Shown: piece by piece, positions 8,741 through 16,701 of the stretch | How the letters are laid out: each line of letters begins with the position of its first letter | Position numbering within the stretch: the stretch's first letter is position 1 | Source of the DNA: Hymenobacter pini | GTDB lineage: Bacteria > Bacteroidota > Bacteroidia > Cytophagales > Hymenobacteraceae | Assembly (NCBI RefSeq): GCF_020421205.1 | Contig: NZ_JAIZZH010000003.1 | Coordinates: 372,001-436,000, forward strand | Direction of reading: 5' to 3' | Length of the DNA: 64,000 nucleotides | Position numbers and translations under genes: made by a program | Notes under the pieces: generated by a model | The model's database searches: none | What the model was told of the DNA's origin: nothing | What the model saw: the letters and a program-made list of their open reading frames with translations, nothing else

Positions 8741-9790
8741 ATGTCTGCTCCCACCCGGCGTCCGGCGCCCGCAACCCCGGCTGCTCCCCGCCGCTCCGTG
8801 CTGCATCCCCTGCGGCGGGCAATGCGCCGCTACTTCGGTTTCTCCCGCCGCGAAACTTCCGGCCTGGTAGTGCTGCTTGCGTTGGTGCTGCTGTGGCTGT
8901 TTCTGCCCACCTTGCTCCGGCCCGCGCTGCCGCAGTACAACCCCGCCTCTGACCAGCGCCAGCTCAACCAGTGGGCGGCGGAGCTGGCAGCCCGGCGCAC
9001 TACCCAGCCCCCATTTGTCAGCCGCTACCCGCGCCGCAGCTACGCCAGCCGTAACCGGGTGCCCCAGGTGGCGTTGGCTCCCTTCAACCCCAATTCGTTT
9101 AGCGCCCTCGACTGGCAGGCCCGCGGTTTGCCGGCCTGGCTGGCCGAACGATTGGTGAAATACAAAAATGCCGTGGGTGGCTTCCGCGCCAAAGAGCAGA
9201 TTCGCAAAGCCTACGGCCTCTCCGATACGACCTATGCCCGGCTGGCCCCCTACATGCAGCTGCCCGACCAACTGCCTGCGCGCAGCCCCGATTCCTATAC
9301 GCGTAACCAGCCCGGCCGGTACGGTGAGCAGAAACCGTTTGAGACTATGCCCGGCCGTTTTACCCGCAAACCTACGCGCCTGGCAGCATTTGACGTGAAC
9401 ACGGCCGATACCGCCCAGCTGATGCAGATACGCGGTATTGGGCGTGGCTACGCCCGGCGGGTGGTAGAGTACCGGCAGCGGTTGGGCGGCTTCCTCGCGG
9501 AGGATCAGCTAACTGAAATCTACGCCCTGCGCGACGCGCCCGACCTGGTGGATAGCCTGCGCAAGTACACCTTCGTGGCCCCGGGATTCGCGCCAACCTT
9601 GGTTGACGTTAACAACGCCTCCTTCGATGTGCTGCAGGCCCACCCCTACGTGGGCAAGCGCTTGGCGCGGGTGCTGGTGGCCTTCCGGCAGCAGCACGGC
9701 CCTTTCCGGCAAGCCACCGACCTGCGCCAGATTCGGGTGCTGGACGAAGCCACATTCGTGAAGCTGCAGCCCTACGTGCTGGTACGCTAG
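8741..9790 (+). CDS. Membrane-anchored helix-hairpin-helix (ComEA-like) protein
   Basis: 349 residues. A short basic Pro/Arg-rich cytoplasmic N-terminus is followed by one membrane helix (about 45-65: GLVVLLALVLLWLFLPTLL), so the rest should lie outside the inner membrane. Three ComEA-type HhH units follow: one around FNPNSFSALDWQARGLPAWLA, a canonical one (FDVNTADTAQLMQIRGIGRG), and a third (VDVNNASFDVLQAHPYVGKR). In ComEA these bind double-stranded DNA without sequence preference during DNA uptake. No other competence gene is near. The family is widespread in Bacteroidota with unknown role, so DNA binding is likely and a part in uptake is only possible. Confidence 0.85.
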   Translation: MSAPTRRPAPATPAAPRRSVLHPLRRAMRRYFGFSRRETSGLVVLLALVLLWLFLPTLLRPALPQYNPASDQRQLNQWAAELAARRTTQPPFVSRYPRRSYASRNRVPQVALAPFNPNSFSALDWQARGLPAWLAERLVKYKNAVGGFRAKEQIRKAYGLSDTTYARLAPYMQLPDQLPARSPDSYTRNQPGRYGEQKPFETMPGRFTRKPTRLAAFDVNTADTAQLMQIRGIGRGYARRVVEYRQRLGGFLAEDQLTEIYALRDAPDLVDSLRKYTFVAPGFAPTLVDVNNASFDVLQAHPYVGKRLARVLVAFRQQHGPFRQATDLRQIRVLDEATFVKLQPYVLVR

Positions 9791-9850
9791 GGCTGGAGTA
9801 GCCAAGTCAAGGCGCCGGCCTGTCAATACTGCACAACTGCCGCCGGCTGT

Positions 9851-10642
9851 TTACAGCTCAATTCTGGCCACGGCCCCTACCGCGCCGCCGGGCATATAGG
9901 CCGGCACCAGCAGCAGCTTCCGGCCCAGTTTCTGCGGCAGCAGGCGCGCCGCCGCCGGATATAGCCGCCACACCGTTTCCGCCGATAGAAACCCGATGCT
10001 GGCTCCGGCCACCACGTCGGTTACCCAGTGTCGGTTGTTGAGCATGCGCATGGCTCCGGTGGCCGTGGCCACGCTGTAGCCCGCCACCGACACCCACGGA
10101 TGCTGCCGGCCAAACTGCTCGTGCAGCAGCGTGGCCGTCATGAAGGCCTCCGCCGTGTGGGCCGATGGAAAGGAGCTGAAGTCAGCGGGGTCGTCGGGGC
10201 GGCGGGTGTGGCTGGCGCGCTTGAGGTGGCTCACCAGCCCCGTGTTCAGCGCGTGCGACAGGCCGTAGCACACGGTAAATGGCACCACGCCTCTTTCCCC
10301 CTTCAAGCCCAGCGCATACAGGCCGTAAGCACCCCACACGGGCGCGTGCCGGGTATAGTCGTCGAGACGGGTGTGGAAGTTGGGAAAGTTTTCCCGGGTT
10401 TCTTCGTGCACTTCCTCCTTCAGCTCATCCAGCAGATTTTCGTTGCGGCTGAAGTAGCCCATTGTTACCAGCGTCACCGGCAATGCTACTCGCCACACTG
10501 CCGGCCGCTTTATCCACGGGGTTATCGGGGGCTGGCCGGCTGCTTTCGGGTGGCTTACGGAATCAGGGAGAACGGGTACCTGCGCCAGCACTGGCTGGGC
10601 CAGCAGGCAGCACATAAAGAGCGAAAAAAACCAGCGGTGCAT
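9851..10642 (-). CDS. PAP2 family phosphatase
   Basis: 263 residues with a signal peptide (MHRWFFSLFMCCLLAQPVLAQ). All three parts of the PAP2 active site are present: KRASHTRRP (about 142-150), FPSAHTAE (about 159-166, catalytic His) and RMLNNRHWVTD (about 200-210, R-x5-H-x3-D). Family members dephosphorylate phosphatidic acid, undecaprenyl diphosphate or other phospholipids, or act on lipid A. With a cleavable signal peptide and few strongly hydrophobic helices this one probably acts in the periplasm or outer membrane. It converges with the HhH gene and stands alone. Confidence 0.88.
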   Translation of the reverse strand: MHRWFFSLFMCCLLAQPVLAQVPVLPDSVSHPKAAGQPPITPWIKRPAVWRVALPVTLVTMGYFSRNENLLDELKEEVHEETRENFPNFHTRLDDYTRHAPVWGAYGLYALGLKGERGVVPFTVCYGLSHALNTGLVSHLKRASHTRRPDDPADFSSFPSAHTAEAFMTATLLHEQFGRQHPWVSVAGYSVATATGAMRMLNNRHWVTDVVAGASIGFLSAETVWRLYPAAARLLPQKLGRKLLLVPAYMPGGAVGAVARIEL

Positions 10643-10810
10643 ACCTGGCAGGGAGAAAGTTAGGTACGGATACTGCCAGTAATATACTGCTTAGCTTGCC
10701 ATAGTCCGGCTGGGTAACCAGCAGAAATTGTTCTATTTCGGTGGCCGAATCGGCTGACTCGGCGTAAGTGGCCTGTCTCTCGGCTGAAATTTGAGGTTTG
10801 ATTTTCTGGT

Positions 10811-11659
10811 ATGGCTGTATTTCTGCGCTTTTCCTTCGCCTTTCTTCCGCTGGCGCTACTTAGCTGCACCCCCGACCAAGGCCGCGGCTCCTTTGCCGAT
10901 GCTACCGACCACTACACCGTTTCGGAAATTGGCCGCATTGCGGCGCGGGCCAAAGAAAGCTCTGGGTTGGAAAATGCCACCCCGGAAGGCGACCTGTGGA
11001 CGCACGCCGACGGTGGCAACACGGCCCGGCTCTACCGCATCACGCGGCAGGGTGACTTGCTGCAGGCCCTGGACCTGGACCCTATTCAGAATATCGATTG
11101 GGAGGACCTGACGCAGGATGAGGAGCACCGGCTCTACATCGGTGACTTTGGCAACAACCAGAACAAGCGGCGCAACCTGCGCATTTACCGCCTTAGTGGC
11201 CCTGAGCTGCAGCATGTGGATACCATCCTATTCAAGTACCCCGACCAGCACGCGTTTCCACCCCGGAAGCCCCGCCGCAACTTCGACTGTGAAGCCTTTT
11301 ACTACTATCAGGATAGCCTGTACCTATTCACCAAAAACCGGGGCACGGGTGGTATGGTAAAGCAATACGTGCTACCCGCCGCACCCGGCCGCTACACCGC
11401 CCGTCTCGCCGACAGCCTGCAACTCCCCACCTGGGTTACGGCCGCCGATATCAGCCCCGATGGCCGCCGGGTAGCGTTGCTGGGCACCGCCCGGGTATAT
11501 CTGTTCGAGCGTCTGCCCGGCCGCCGCCTGTTCGACGGCCTTAAAACCACGCTGACCCTATCCAAATCGGGCCAGGCGGAGGCGTTGGTGTTCATCAACA
11601 AACAGGATTTTATTATCAGCAACGAAAAGGGCAAACTGTTCCAAGCTCATCGAAAGTAG
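10811..11659 (+). CDS. Lipoprotein with beta-propeller-like fold, unknown function
   Basis: 282 residues. A lipoprotein signal peptide ends in the lipobox LALLSC (Cys near residue 18). The body consists of repeated strands with motifs such as ENATPEGDLWTHADGGNTA, NIDWEDLTQDEEHRLYIGDFGNN and WVTAADISPDGRRVALLG, the pattern of a beta-propeller (SdiA-regulated or phytase-esterase-like). No catalytic residues can be named. In Bacteroidota such propellers are often exported and bind proteins or sugars. Single gene; a 25-bp-stem hairpin separates it from the convergent gene downstream. Confidence 0.8.
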   Translation: MAVFLRFSFAFLPLALLSCTPDQGRGSFADATDHYTVSEIGRIAARAKESSGLENATPEGDLWTHADGGNTARLYRITRQGDLLQALDLDPIQNIDWEDLTQDEEHRLYIGDFGNNQNKRRNLRIYRLSGPELQHVDTILFKYPDQHAFPPRKPRRNFDCEAFYYYQDSLYLFTKNRGTGGMVKQYVLPAAPGRYTARLADSLQLPTWVTAADISPDGRRVALLGTARVYLFERLPGRRLFDGLKTTLTLSKSGQAEALVFINKQDFIISNEKGKLFQAHRK

Positions 11660-11673
11660 AATATTTCAACTAG

Positions 11674-11730
11674 CCTGAAAGCCCGGTGGGGGCCGGACTG
11701 CATGCGTCCGGCCCCCACTGGGCTTTCAGG
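11674..11730. terminator. Bidirectional terminator, 25-bp stem with one mismatch
   Basis: Arms 11674-11698 and 11706-11730 are complementary over 25 bp with a single mismatch and a 7-base loop. It lies between the stop codons of two convergent genes. Confidence 0.75.
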
Positions 11731-11745
11731 CAAATCAAAAACCGG

Positions 11746-12657
11746 TTAATCAGGCGTACCAGTTCGGCCGGGAGCCGAGCCGTAATCCGGGGAATTATCG
11801 GGGTGCGTACGATCATCCGAAGCGCCGCCGTAATTACGGGCGCCCTCTTGGCGGTCAAAGTCGCCGCGCGCCGGGGAGCCCGCCTGCTGACTGCTTTGGG
11901 CCGCGTCGTACTCATCGTTATAGGAGCCACCTTTCGAGCCGAAGCCCTTTTCCGCCCCGCCCTGCGCATCCGGTGAGCCGGCGGCAGTGTAGCCGCTGCG
12001 TGGCTCCCGGTTTGGCGTAGCTTCGGCCTCGTCGGTAGCCTCGGGGGCGTTGGGGGCCGCTACGCCGGTGTGCAGGCCCCGGGGGCCGCCTTCCGGGTGG
12101 TTGGGCGTGTAGTCTTCGCGCTGGTTGCGCTGCTGATTCGTTACGTCACCCGAAGCCGCCGGGGCTCCACCCAACGACGAAGTGCCGTAATCCGGGGCAA
12201 AGCCCGAGTCAGTGCCTTTGGGGGCAGCATTATCGTTGACGAAATGGGCGCCTACGGCCGAGCCCGCCGGCAGCGTTGCCCCAACCGGCTGGGTCCCGAA
12301 ACTGCCGTTTTCGTCGGAGGCAAAGCCGGCCGGGCGCTGCTCCCGCTCGCCCACGTAACCGGTGGTTGCGGGCGGCGTGTCCAGCGAGCCGGCGTAAGTG
12401 GCGCTGCCCCGGCTTGGCTCGTTACCATATCCGCCCTGGGTAACGCCCTGGGCCGACTGCCGCCCAAACTCCCCGCGGCTGGCGCCGGACAGTTCGTTTT
12501 GCTCGTGGTTGAAATCATGGGCGAACGGCTGCTGGCCGGTGGTATTGGCCGGGGTTTGCAGCGGCGCGGGCACCTGGGCTTGATCCGGCGCAGGCGTATG
12601 GTTCTGATTGGCGGCCTGTTCGTTGGCCGGTTGAGAAGGCAGGGTTTCGTCAGACAT
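11746..12657 (-). CDS. Intrinsically disordered hydrophilic protein
   Basis: 303 residues, nearly free of hydrophobic residues and rich in Gly, Ala, Asn, Gln, Pro, Asp and Ser, with no Cys, signal peptide or membrane helix. It contains recurring degenerate units of the kind xYGGASD, DYGSAPG, GYGNEPS and GGSYNDEY. That makes it an intrinsically disordered, presumably cytoplasmic protein, similar in build to hydrophilin-type stress proteins, but I cannot assign a family. Codon use is normal for the window. It is divergent from the cold-shock gene, which may hint at a stress role. Whether it is expressed cannot be told from sequence, though the uninterrupted frame of this length supports a real gene. 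Confidence 0.7.
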   Translation of the reverse strand: MSDETLPSQPANEQAANQNHTPAPDQAQVPAPLQTPANTTGQQPFAHDFNHEQNELSGASRGEFGRQSAQGVTQGGYGNEPSRGSATYAGSLDTPPATTGYVGEREQRPAGFASDENGSFGTQPVGATLPAGSAVGAHFVNDNAAPKGTDSGFAPDYGTSSLGGAPAASGDVTNQQRNQREDYTPNHPEGGPRGLHTGVAAPNAPEATDEAEATPNREPRSGYTAAGSPDAQGGAEKGFGSKGGSYNDEYDAAQSSQQAGSPARGDFDRQEGARNYGGASDDRTHPDNSPDYGSAPGRTGTPD

Positions 12658-12728
12658 GGCTACGGGGAAGCAGTGAAACTAGTACCGAGTCATACGCAAC
12701 CGTGGCCGGGGCGTTCAGTCATTAGATA

Positions 12729-12759
12729 TTTTGCCAATCTGGAAAACCATGTAGATTTA
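12729..12759 (+). promoter_or_regulatory. Putative promoter of the cold-shock gene
   Basis: TTTTG at 12729-12733 and TAGATTTA at 12752-12759, 18 bp apart, match the Bacteroidota pattern TTTG / TAnnTTTG with one deviation. The expected transcript would have a leader of about 30 bases. Confidence 0.45.
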
Positions 12760-12796
12760 CCGCCATTCTTTCATACCACAACCGCCAACACACGCT

Positions 12797-12988
12797 ATGA
12801 AAACTGGCAAAGTGAAATTTTTCAATGAATCGAAGGGCTACGGATTCATCGTTCAGGATGAAAACGGCCAGGAGATTTTCGTGCACCAAACCGGCCTGGT
12901 ACACGAAATCCGGGAAAACGACCGGGTTTCGTTTGATGTAATTGACGGCCGCAAGGGCCAGAATGCCGTGAAGGTAGAGCGCATCTAA
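12797..12988 (+). CDS. Cold-shock protein, CspA family
   Basis: 63 residues forming one cold-shock domain. The RNA-binding motifs RNP1 (KGYGFIVQ, about 13-20) and RNP2 (EIFVHQTG, about 26-33) are intact, and the length is that of single-domain Csp proteins. It binds single-stranded RNA/DNA in the cytoplasm and acts as an RNA chaperone. Own promoter upstream, and a 33-bp perfect hairpin downstream. Unlike E. coli cspA it has no long leader with cold-shock structures, as the gap upstream is only 139 bp. Confidence 0.95.
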   Translation: MKTGKVKFFNESKGYGFIVQDENGQEIFVHQTGLVHEIRENDRVSFDVIDGRKGQNAVKVERI

Positions 12989-12994
12989 CCAGGC

Positions 12995-13065
12995 CATTCA
13001 GCGCTAAAGCAAAACAAGGCCCGCCGGGAGTACCGGCGGGCCTTGTTTTGCTTTAGCGCTGAATG
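12995..13065. terminator. Bidirectional terminator with a perfect 33-bp stem
   Basis: Arms 12995-13027 and 13033-13065 are perfectly complementary over 33 bp around a 5-base loop. The inner part is GC-rich and the outer part carries A/T runs on both sides (GCAAAACAAGG / CCTTGTTTTGC). It lies between the convergent csp and gldH genes. Confidence 0.8.
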
Positions 13066-13077
13066 ATGACGTTCATT

Positions 13078-13569
13078 CTACGGTACGTGCTTCACTACCC
13101 GAACGCCGACGGCCATAATGCCGCGCAGCTGGTCTTGGCGCATGTATTGCTCCAACACAATCTTGTACGGTCCCGGTTGGCGGAACTTTTGGTTGGGCAG
13201 GGCCAGAAACCGGTGGTCGAAAATATCCCCGGAACCGTCGCCACGGGGCTCTCCGGTTTTTGGGTCCATCAGCAGCATCTCGTGCAGCAGCCGGGAAATG
13301 GGCTTGCCATCAGGGCCGCTCAGCGTGTGCTTCACGTAGAGGTTGTAATACTCGTAGTCGGCCGCGTTGCGGATGTTGAAGTACACATCGTACCGCTGCG
13401 TGGTATCCGGAATTTCGAACTCGAAGGTGGGCTTATCCTGCACGGCCCACACATACGGCTCGCCCAGCGGCGACTTCAGGTCCGTATTCTTTTCGTACAC
13501 CTCGTTGGGGTTGCAGGCGGCCAGCAGCAGCAAGCCGGCTACCGGAAGCAGACGCCGGAGAAAGCGCAT
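13078..13569 (-). CDS. gldH: Gliding-motility lipoprotein GldH
   Basis: 163 residues. The lipoprotein signal ends in LLLLAAC (Cys near 19), followed by NPNEVYEKNTDL, the typical start of mature GldH. The segments WAVQDKPTFEFEIPDTTQRYDVYFNIRN and GIMAVGVRVVKHVP at the end also fit the family. GldH is an outer-membrane-associated lipoprotein required for gliding and type IX secretion in Flavobacterium johnsoniae, and is found in many non-gliding relatives. It lies 9 bp downstream of ricT in the same direction, an arrangement conserved in Bacteroidota, so the two are probably co-transcribed. Confidence 0.93.
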   Translation of the reverse strand: MRFLRRLLPVAGLLLLAACNPNEVYEKNTDLKSPLGEPYVWAVQDKPTFEFEIPDTTQRYDVYFNIRNAADYEYYNLYVKHTLSGPDGKPISRLLHEMLLMDPKTGEPRGDGSGDIFDHRFLALPNQKFRQPGPYKIVLEQYMRQDQLRGIMAVGVRVVKHVP

Positions 13570-13578
13570 AGTCAGTTA

Positions 13579-15135
13579 TTAAGATGCAGAAGCAGTAGAA
13601 CCATCGGCGCCTGAGCCGCGCCCCGAGCGACCCGACCGGCGGCCGGAACGGCCGCGCCGTCCTTCGCCGGCCTCGCCATTAGGGCGGCTGTTGCCTTCCG
13701 GCCCATCAGGGGCAGTACGAGGTGGGCGGGCCGCAGTATCCCGGCCCGAGCGGGAAGCCTCCGGTGCAGAAGATCCGTCGGTAGTGCGGCGACTTTCGCC
13801 ACCGCGGCCCCGGCCCCGCCGGTTCAGCGGCCGGGCCGCAGCGCCCCGGGGGCGGGCCCGCTCTTCGGAGCCTTCAGCTGGCATATCGGGCAGGTCAGCC
13901 GAAGCAGCAGGTTCAGATGCAGGCACCGGACGGCTTTCAGGAGCGGGGCCGCGGCTGCTGCCCCGGCCAGGGCGCGCAGTTGGCACGGCGGCTACCGTCT
14001 CCTCCCCTTTTTTCTTTTTGCCGCGCTTGCTCCGCTTCGCTGATTTGATTTTGTCATCGAGGCGCTCCAGCGAGCCTTCCACAATAGCCGTCACCTCGGG
14101 CGTTTTTTCTTCTTCGCGCACCGGCACGAGCAAGCTGTCGGGCTTTTCGCCGCGCTTGTTCATTTCCTGCACTTCCCGCACGCGCTCCGTCGGCACTACC
14201 ACCCAGTTGTTGTCGCCGCGCACGGCAAACCACATTTTACGCCGGAAGATGTCCGTCTTCTGCAGGGTGTAGTCGCCCTTCTCCGTGAGCAAGGGGCGCT
14301 GCACCTGCGGAATGTCCTTCAGGGCGTCGAGGTAGGTGTCCAGCTCGTAGTTGAGGCAGCACTTAAGACGGCCGCACTGGCCCGAGAGCTTGGCGGGGTT
14401 CAGGCTCAGGTTCTGGTAGCGGGCGGCAGTGGTGCTCACGCTTTTGAAGTCCGACAGCCAGGTAGAGCAGCACAGTTCCCGTCCGCACGAGCCGATACCG
14501 CCCAGGCGGCCGGCTTCGTGGCGCAGCGAAATCTGGCGCATTTCCACCCGCACCCGAAACTCATCGGCCAAGCGCTTAATCAGGTCCCGAAAATCCACCC
14601 GGTCATCGGCCGAGTAGAAGAAGGTAGCCCGGGTACGGTCGGCTTGGTACTCTACGTCGGAAAGCTTCATCTTCAGGCGCAGCTCATCCACCACAGCCCG
14701 GGCCCGGAACATGGTGCCGGTTTCCAGGTCGCGCACGGCTTGCCACCGCTCGGCGTCCTGCTCGGTAGCCACCCGCAGAATCGGGCGGATGTCCTTGGAG
14801 TCGAGCGGGACTTTCTTCTTCTTCATCTGCAGGCGTACCAGCTCGCCCTTCAGCGACACGTGGCCCAAATGCCAGCCGTTGCCGGGAGCTTCCACCACCA
14901 CGGCGTCGCCGGTGATGAGGGGCAGGCGGCTTTGGTTACGGAAGAAATCTTTGCGCCCGCCTTTGAAGCGGACTTCCACGAGGTCAAATTCTTTAAAGTC
15001 GCTGGGCACGTCCAGGTCGTGGAGCCAGTCGAATACGTTGAGGCGGGTACAGCCGCTGCTGCAACTGCCTTTGGAGCCGCAGCCCTTGGCAGTAGTAGAG
15101 CAGCCCCCACCGGAGGAGCAGGATGAGCAAGCCAC
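13579..15135 (-). CDS. ricT: PSP1 / RicT (YaaT)-like protein with long disordered tail
   Basis: 518 residues. After a Cys-rich start (CSSCSSGGGCSTTAKGCG) comes the PSP1 domain with the family signatures GSCGRELCCSTWL (about 215-228) and SGQCGRLKCCLNYE (about 252-265), whose cysteines bind iron-sulfur clusters in Bacillus RicT. There RicT works with RicA and RicF to promote RNA processing by RNase Y. From about residue 370 the protein is a low-complexity tail rich in Arg, Gly, Ser, Pro and Ala (GRSGRRSGRSGRGSG), probably disordered and perhaps RNA-binding. It heads the operon with gldH. Confidence 0.92.
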   Translation of the reverse strand: MACSSCSSGGGCSTTAKGCGSKGSCSSGCTRLNVFDWLHDLDVPSDFKEFDLVEVRFKGGRKDFFRNQSRLPLITGDAVVVEAPGNGWHLGHVSLKGELVRLQMKKKKVPLDSKDIRPILRVATEQDAERWQAVRDLETGTMFRARAVVDELRLKMKLSDVEYQADRTRATFFYSADDRVDFRDLIKRLADEFRVRVEMRQISLRHEAGRLGGIGSCGRELCCSTWLSDFKSVSTTAARYQNLSLNPAKLSGQCGRLKCCLNYELDTYLDALKDIPQVQRPLLTEKGDYTLQKTDIFRRKMWFAVRGDNNWVVVPTERVREVQEMNKRGEKPDSLLVPVREEEKTPEVTAIVEGSLERLDDKIKSAKRSKRGKKKKGEETVAAVPTARPGRGSSRGPAPESRPVPASEPAASADLPDMPAEGSEERARPRGAAARPLNRRGRGRGGESRRTTDGSSAPEASRSGRDTAARPPRTAPDGPEGNSRPNGEAGEGRRGRSGRRSGRSGRGSGADGSTASAS

Positions 15136-15196
15136 GGCTTGAAATATCTATGGTAAAGCGGCCGGGAAAGGCGGGCCGCATGAAATCGGTTGTCTA

Positions 15197-15204
15197 CAAA
15201 GATA
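15197..15204 (-). promoter_or_regulatory. Putative -7 element of ricT-gldH
   Basis: Read on the minus strand, TATCTTTG matches TAnnTTTG exactly and lies about 60 bases before the ricT start. No convincing -33 TTTG is visible. Confidence 0.4.
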
Positions 15205-15463
15205 GAGAAATAGCCGGGGCCATGCTTGGCACTCAGCCAGCCTGTATTTCAGTCATGTCTAAAATTGTGGTACATACCACTAAACCAAGACAAAATAGAC
15301 TACTGTCTTAGTAGGAAAACCGGTCCTATCTGCTGCAAATACATCTTTCATATAAAATTCATAAATCTATATAGTCCTACTTTTTCGTTGCGATGCACGA
15401 GCCATTCAGGTTTGAATCTCAATCAATGACTGTATATAATTTTGATAAATTATAGGTCAATGT

Positions 15464-15495
15464 TTTGAAATATCATCAATCATATCCTATGTTTA
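15464..15495 (+). promoter_or_regulatory. Putative promoter of the M57-type protease gene
   Basis: TTTG at 15464-15467 and TATGTTTA at 15488-15495, 20 bp apart, fit the Bacteroidota pattern with one deviation. The leader would be about 27 bases. Confidence 0.5.
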
Positions 15496-15528
15496 CCACG
15501 TTCTTCAACCATTCCACAACCAAATTTC

Positions 15529-16335
15529 ATGAAAACACTTAAAGTACTCGCCCCGCTCGCCATGCTGGCTGCCGCTAGCCTCTCGCTGTCTTCCTGCCAG
15601 GAAAAAGCCAATGTTGAGGTAAAGAATGAAGTATCGGAGGCAACCATCAACCAGATCAAAGCACTGGGCTTCACGGCTGCTGGTGCTCAGAAGGTTGAAG
15701 GCGGTGTGCGCGTAGAAGGCGACATCCTGCTGACGAACGAAATGCTGGCTAGCTCCCCCGATTACAAAGTAATGCGTGTAGGCCAGGATGAGCAGTACCG
15801 CACCACCAACTTGGTGCAGCGCCTGCCCCGCACTCTCACCGTTACGATGGTGGGCAGCTTCCCCTCGGCCTATTACTCGGCAGTTGACGAAGCTATCCGT
15901 CGTTACAATGCCCAGAACCTGCAGTTGCGCTTCACACGCATCACTTCGGGCACGGCTGACCTACCTATCACGTCGCAGTACCTGGGCGCCGGTGTACTGG
16001 GCCAGTCGGGTGGCTTCCCCTCGAATGGTAACCCCGCTCCTGGCTTCAAACTGTCGCCTTCGGTAATCAACAGCACCAATGTGAACTACATTGCTACCAT
16101 CATGGCGCACGAAATGGGCCACTGCATTGGTTTCCGCCACACCGACTATTTCAACCGCGCGTATAGCTGCGGTGGCTCGGCCTCGAACGAAGGCGCTAGC
16201 ACGGTGGGTGCTATCCTCATCCCCGGCACTCCTTCGGGCGCTGACCCCAACTCGTGGATGCTGGCTTGCGTGGGCAACGGTGTAAGCCGTCCGTTCAACT
16301 CGAACGACGTAACTGCTCTGAACTACGTTTACTAA
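15529..16335 (+). CDS. Zinc metalloprotease lipoprotein (M57-like, HExxHxxxxxH)
   Basis: 268 residues. A lipoprotein signal ends in LSLSSC (Cys near 23). The catalytic motif HEMGHCIGFRHTD (about 194-206) has the two zinc His, the catalytic Glu and the third ligand, as in the dual-action HEIGH metallopeptidases (M57), which belong to the metzincin-like group. Upstream, YYSAVDEAIRRYNAQNLQLRF is the usual helix and strand ahead of the active site. It probably acts at the cell surface as a lipoprotein protease. Isolated gene with its own promoter in an AT-rich region and its own terminator. Confidence 0.88.
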   Translation: MKTLKVLAPLAMLAAASLSLSSCQEKANVEVKNEVSEATINQIKALGFTAAGAQKVEGGVRVEGDILLTNEMLASSPDYKVMRVGQDEQYRTTNLVQRLPRTLTVTMVGSFPSAYYSAVDEAIRRYNAQNLQLRFTRITSGTADLPITSQYLGAGVLGQSGGFPSNGNPAPGFKLSPSVINSTNVNYIATIMAHEMGHCIGFRHTDYFNRAYSCGGSASNEGASTVGAILIPGTPSGADPNSWMLACVGNGVSRPFNSNDVTALNYVY

Positions 16336-16356
16336 GCTTTACAGCTTACTAGCTCA

Positions 16357-16390
16357 AACGCCCCTGGCTGCTCTGGCCGGGGGCGTTTTT
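16357..16390 (+). terminator. Terminator of the M57-type protease gene
   Basis: Hairpin ACGCCCC-t-GGC / GCC-g-GGGGCGT followed by a T run, 20 bp past the stop codon. Confidence 0.75.
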
Positions 16391-16592
16391 GTTTTTCAAA
16401 CAGAGGCACAGTCTCTCGCTCTGCATTATTGCTACTAGTTGTATGGTGAATGAGCTAGCAGATCATCATGCGCTTTCATCCACAGCTTCCTAACACCTTG
16501 CATAGTCTCGATTTAGCTTATACAAATCCTCTGACTTAGCTTATGCGCTGGGCAGCCAATATGAGCTTACTCAAGACGTAGTGCTTGCCAAC

Positions 16593-16642
16593 AAAAAGGC
16601 TTTCCAACGAAGTAAACAATTACTTCAGTGGAAAGCCTTTTT
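16593..16642 (-). terminator. Terminator of the subtilase gene
   Basis: Arms AAAAAGGCTTTCCA and TGGAAAGCCTTTTT are perfectly complementary over 14 bp; inside them GAAGTAA and TTACTTC pair as a second stem. Confidence 0.7.
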
Positions 16643-16701
16643 GCTAGTGGGCTACCTTCCGACAGCCAATTTCAGGAGCTGCTTACATAGCAACTGGTGC
16701 T

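Larger units (their letters stand above)
15136..15528. other. 393-bp intergenic region with two divergent promoters
   Basis: The left part (15136-15280) has normal composition and carries the putative promoter of ricT. The right part (about 15285-15500) is strongly AT-rich, unlike the rest of the window, and ends in a good promoter match for the metalloprotease gene. I see no ORF, RNA gene or clear repeat in it. Confidence 0.6.
16336..16701. other. 366-bp convergent intergenic region with two terminators
   Basis: It contains the terminator of the metalloprotease gene at its left end and that of the subtilase gene at its right end. Between them (about 16400-16590) I see no ORF, no RNA gene and no repeat apart from two TTAGCTTAT copies. 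Confidence 0.6.
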
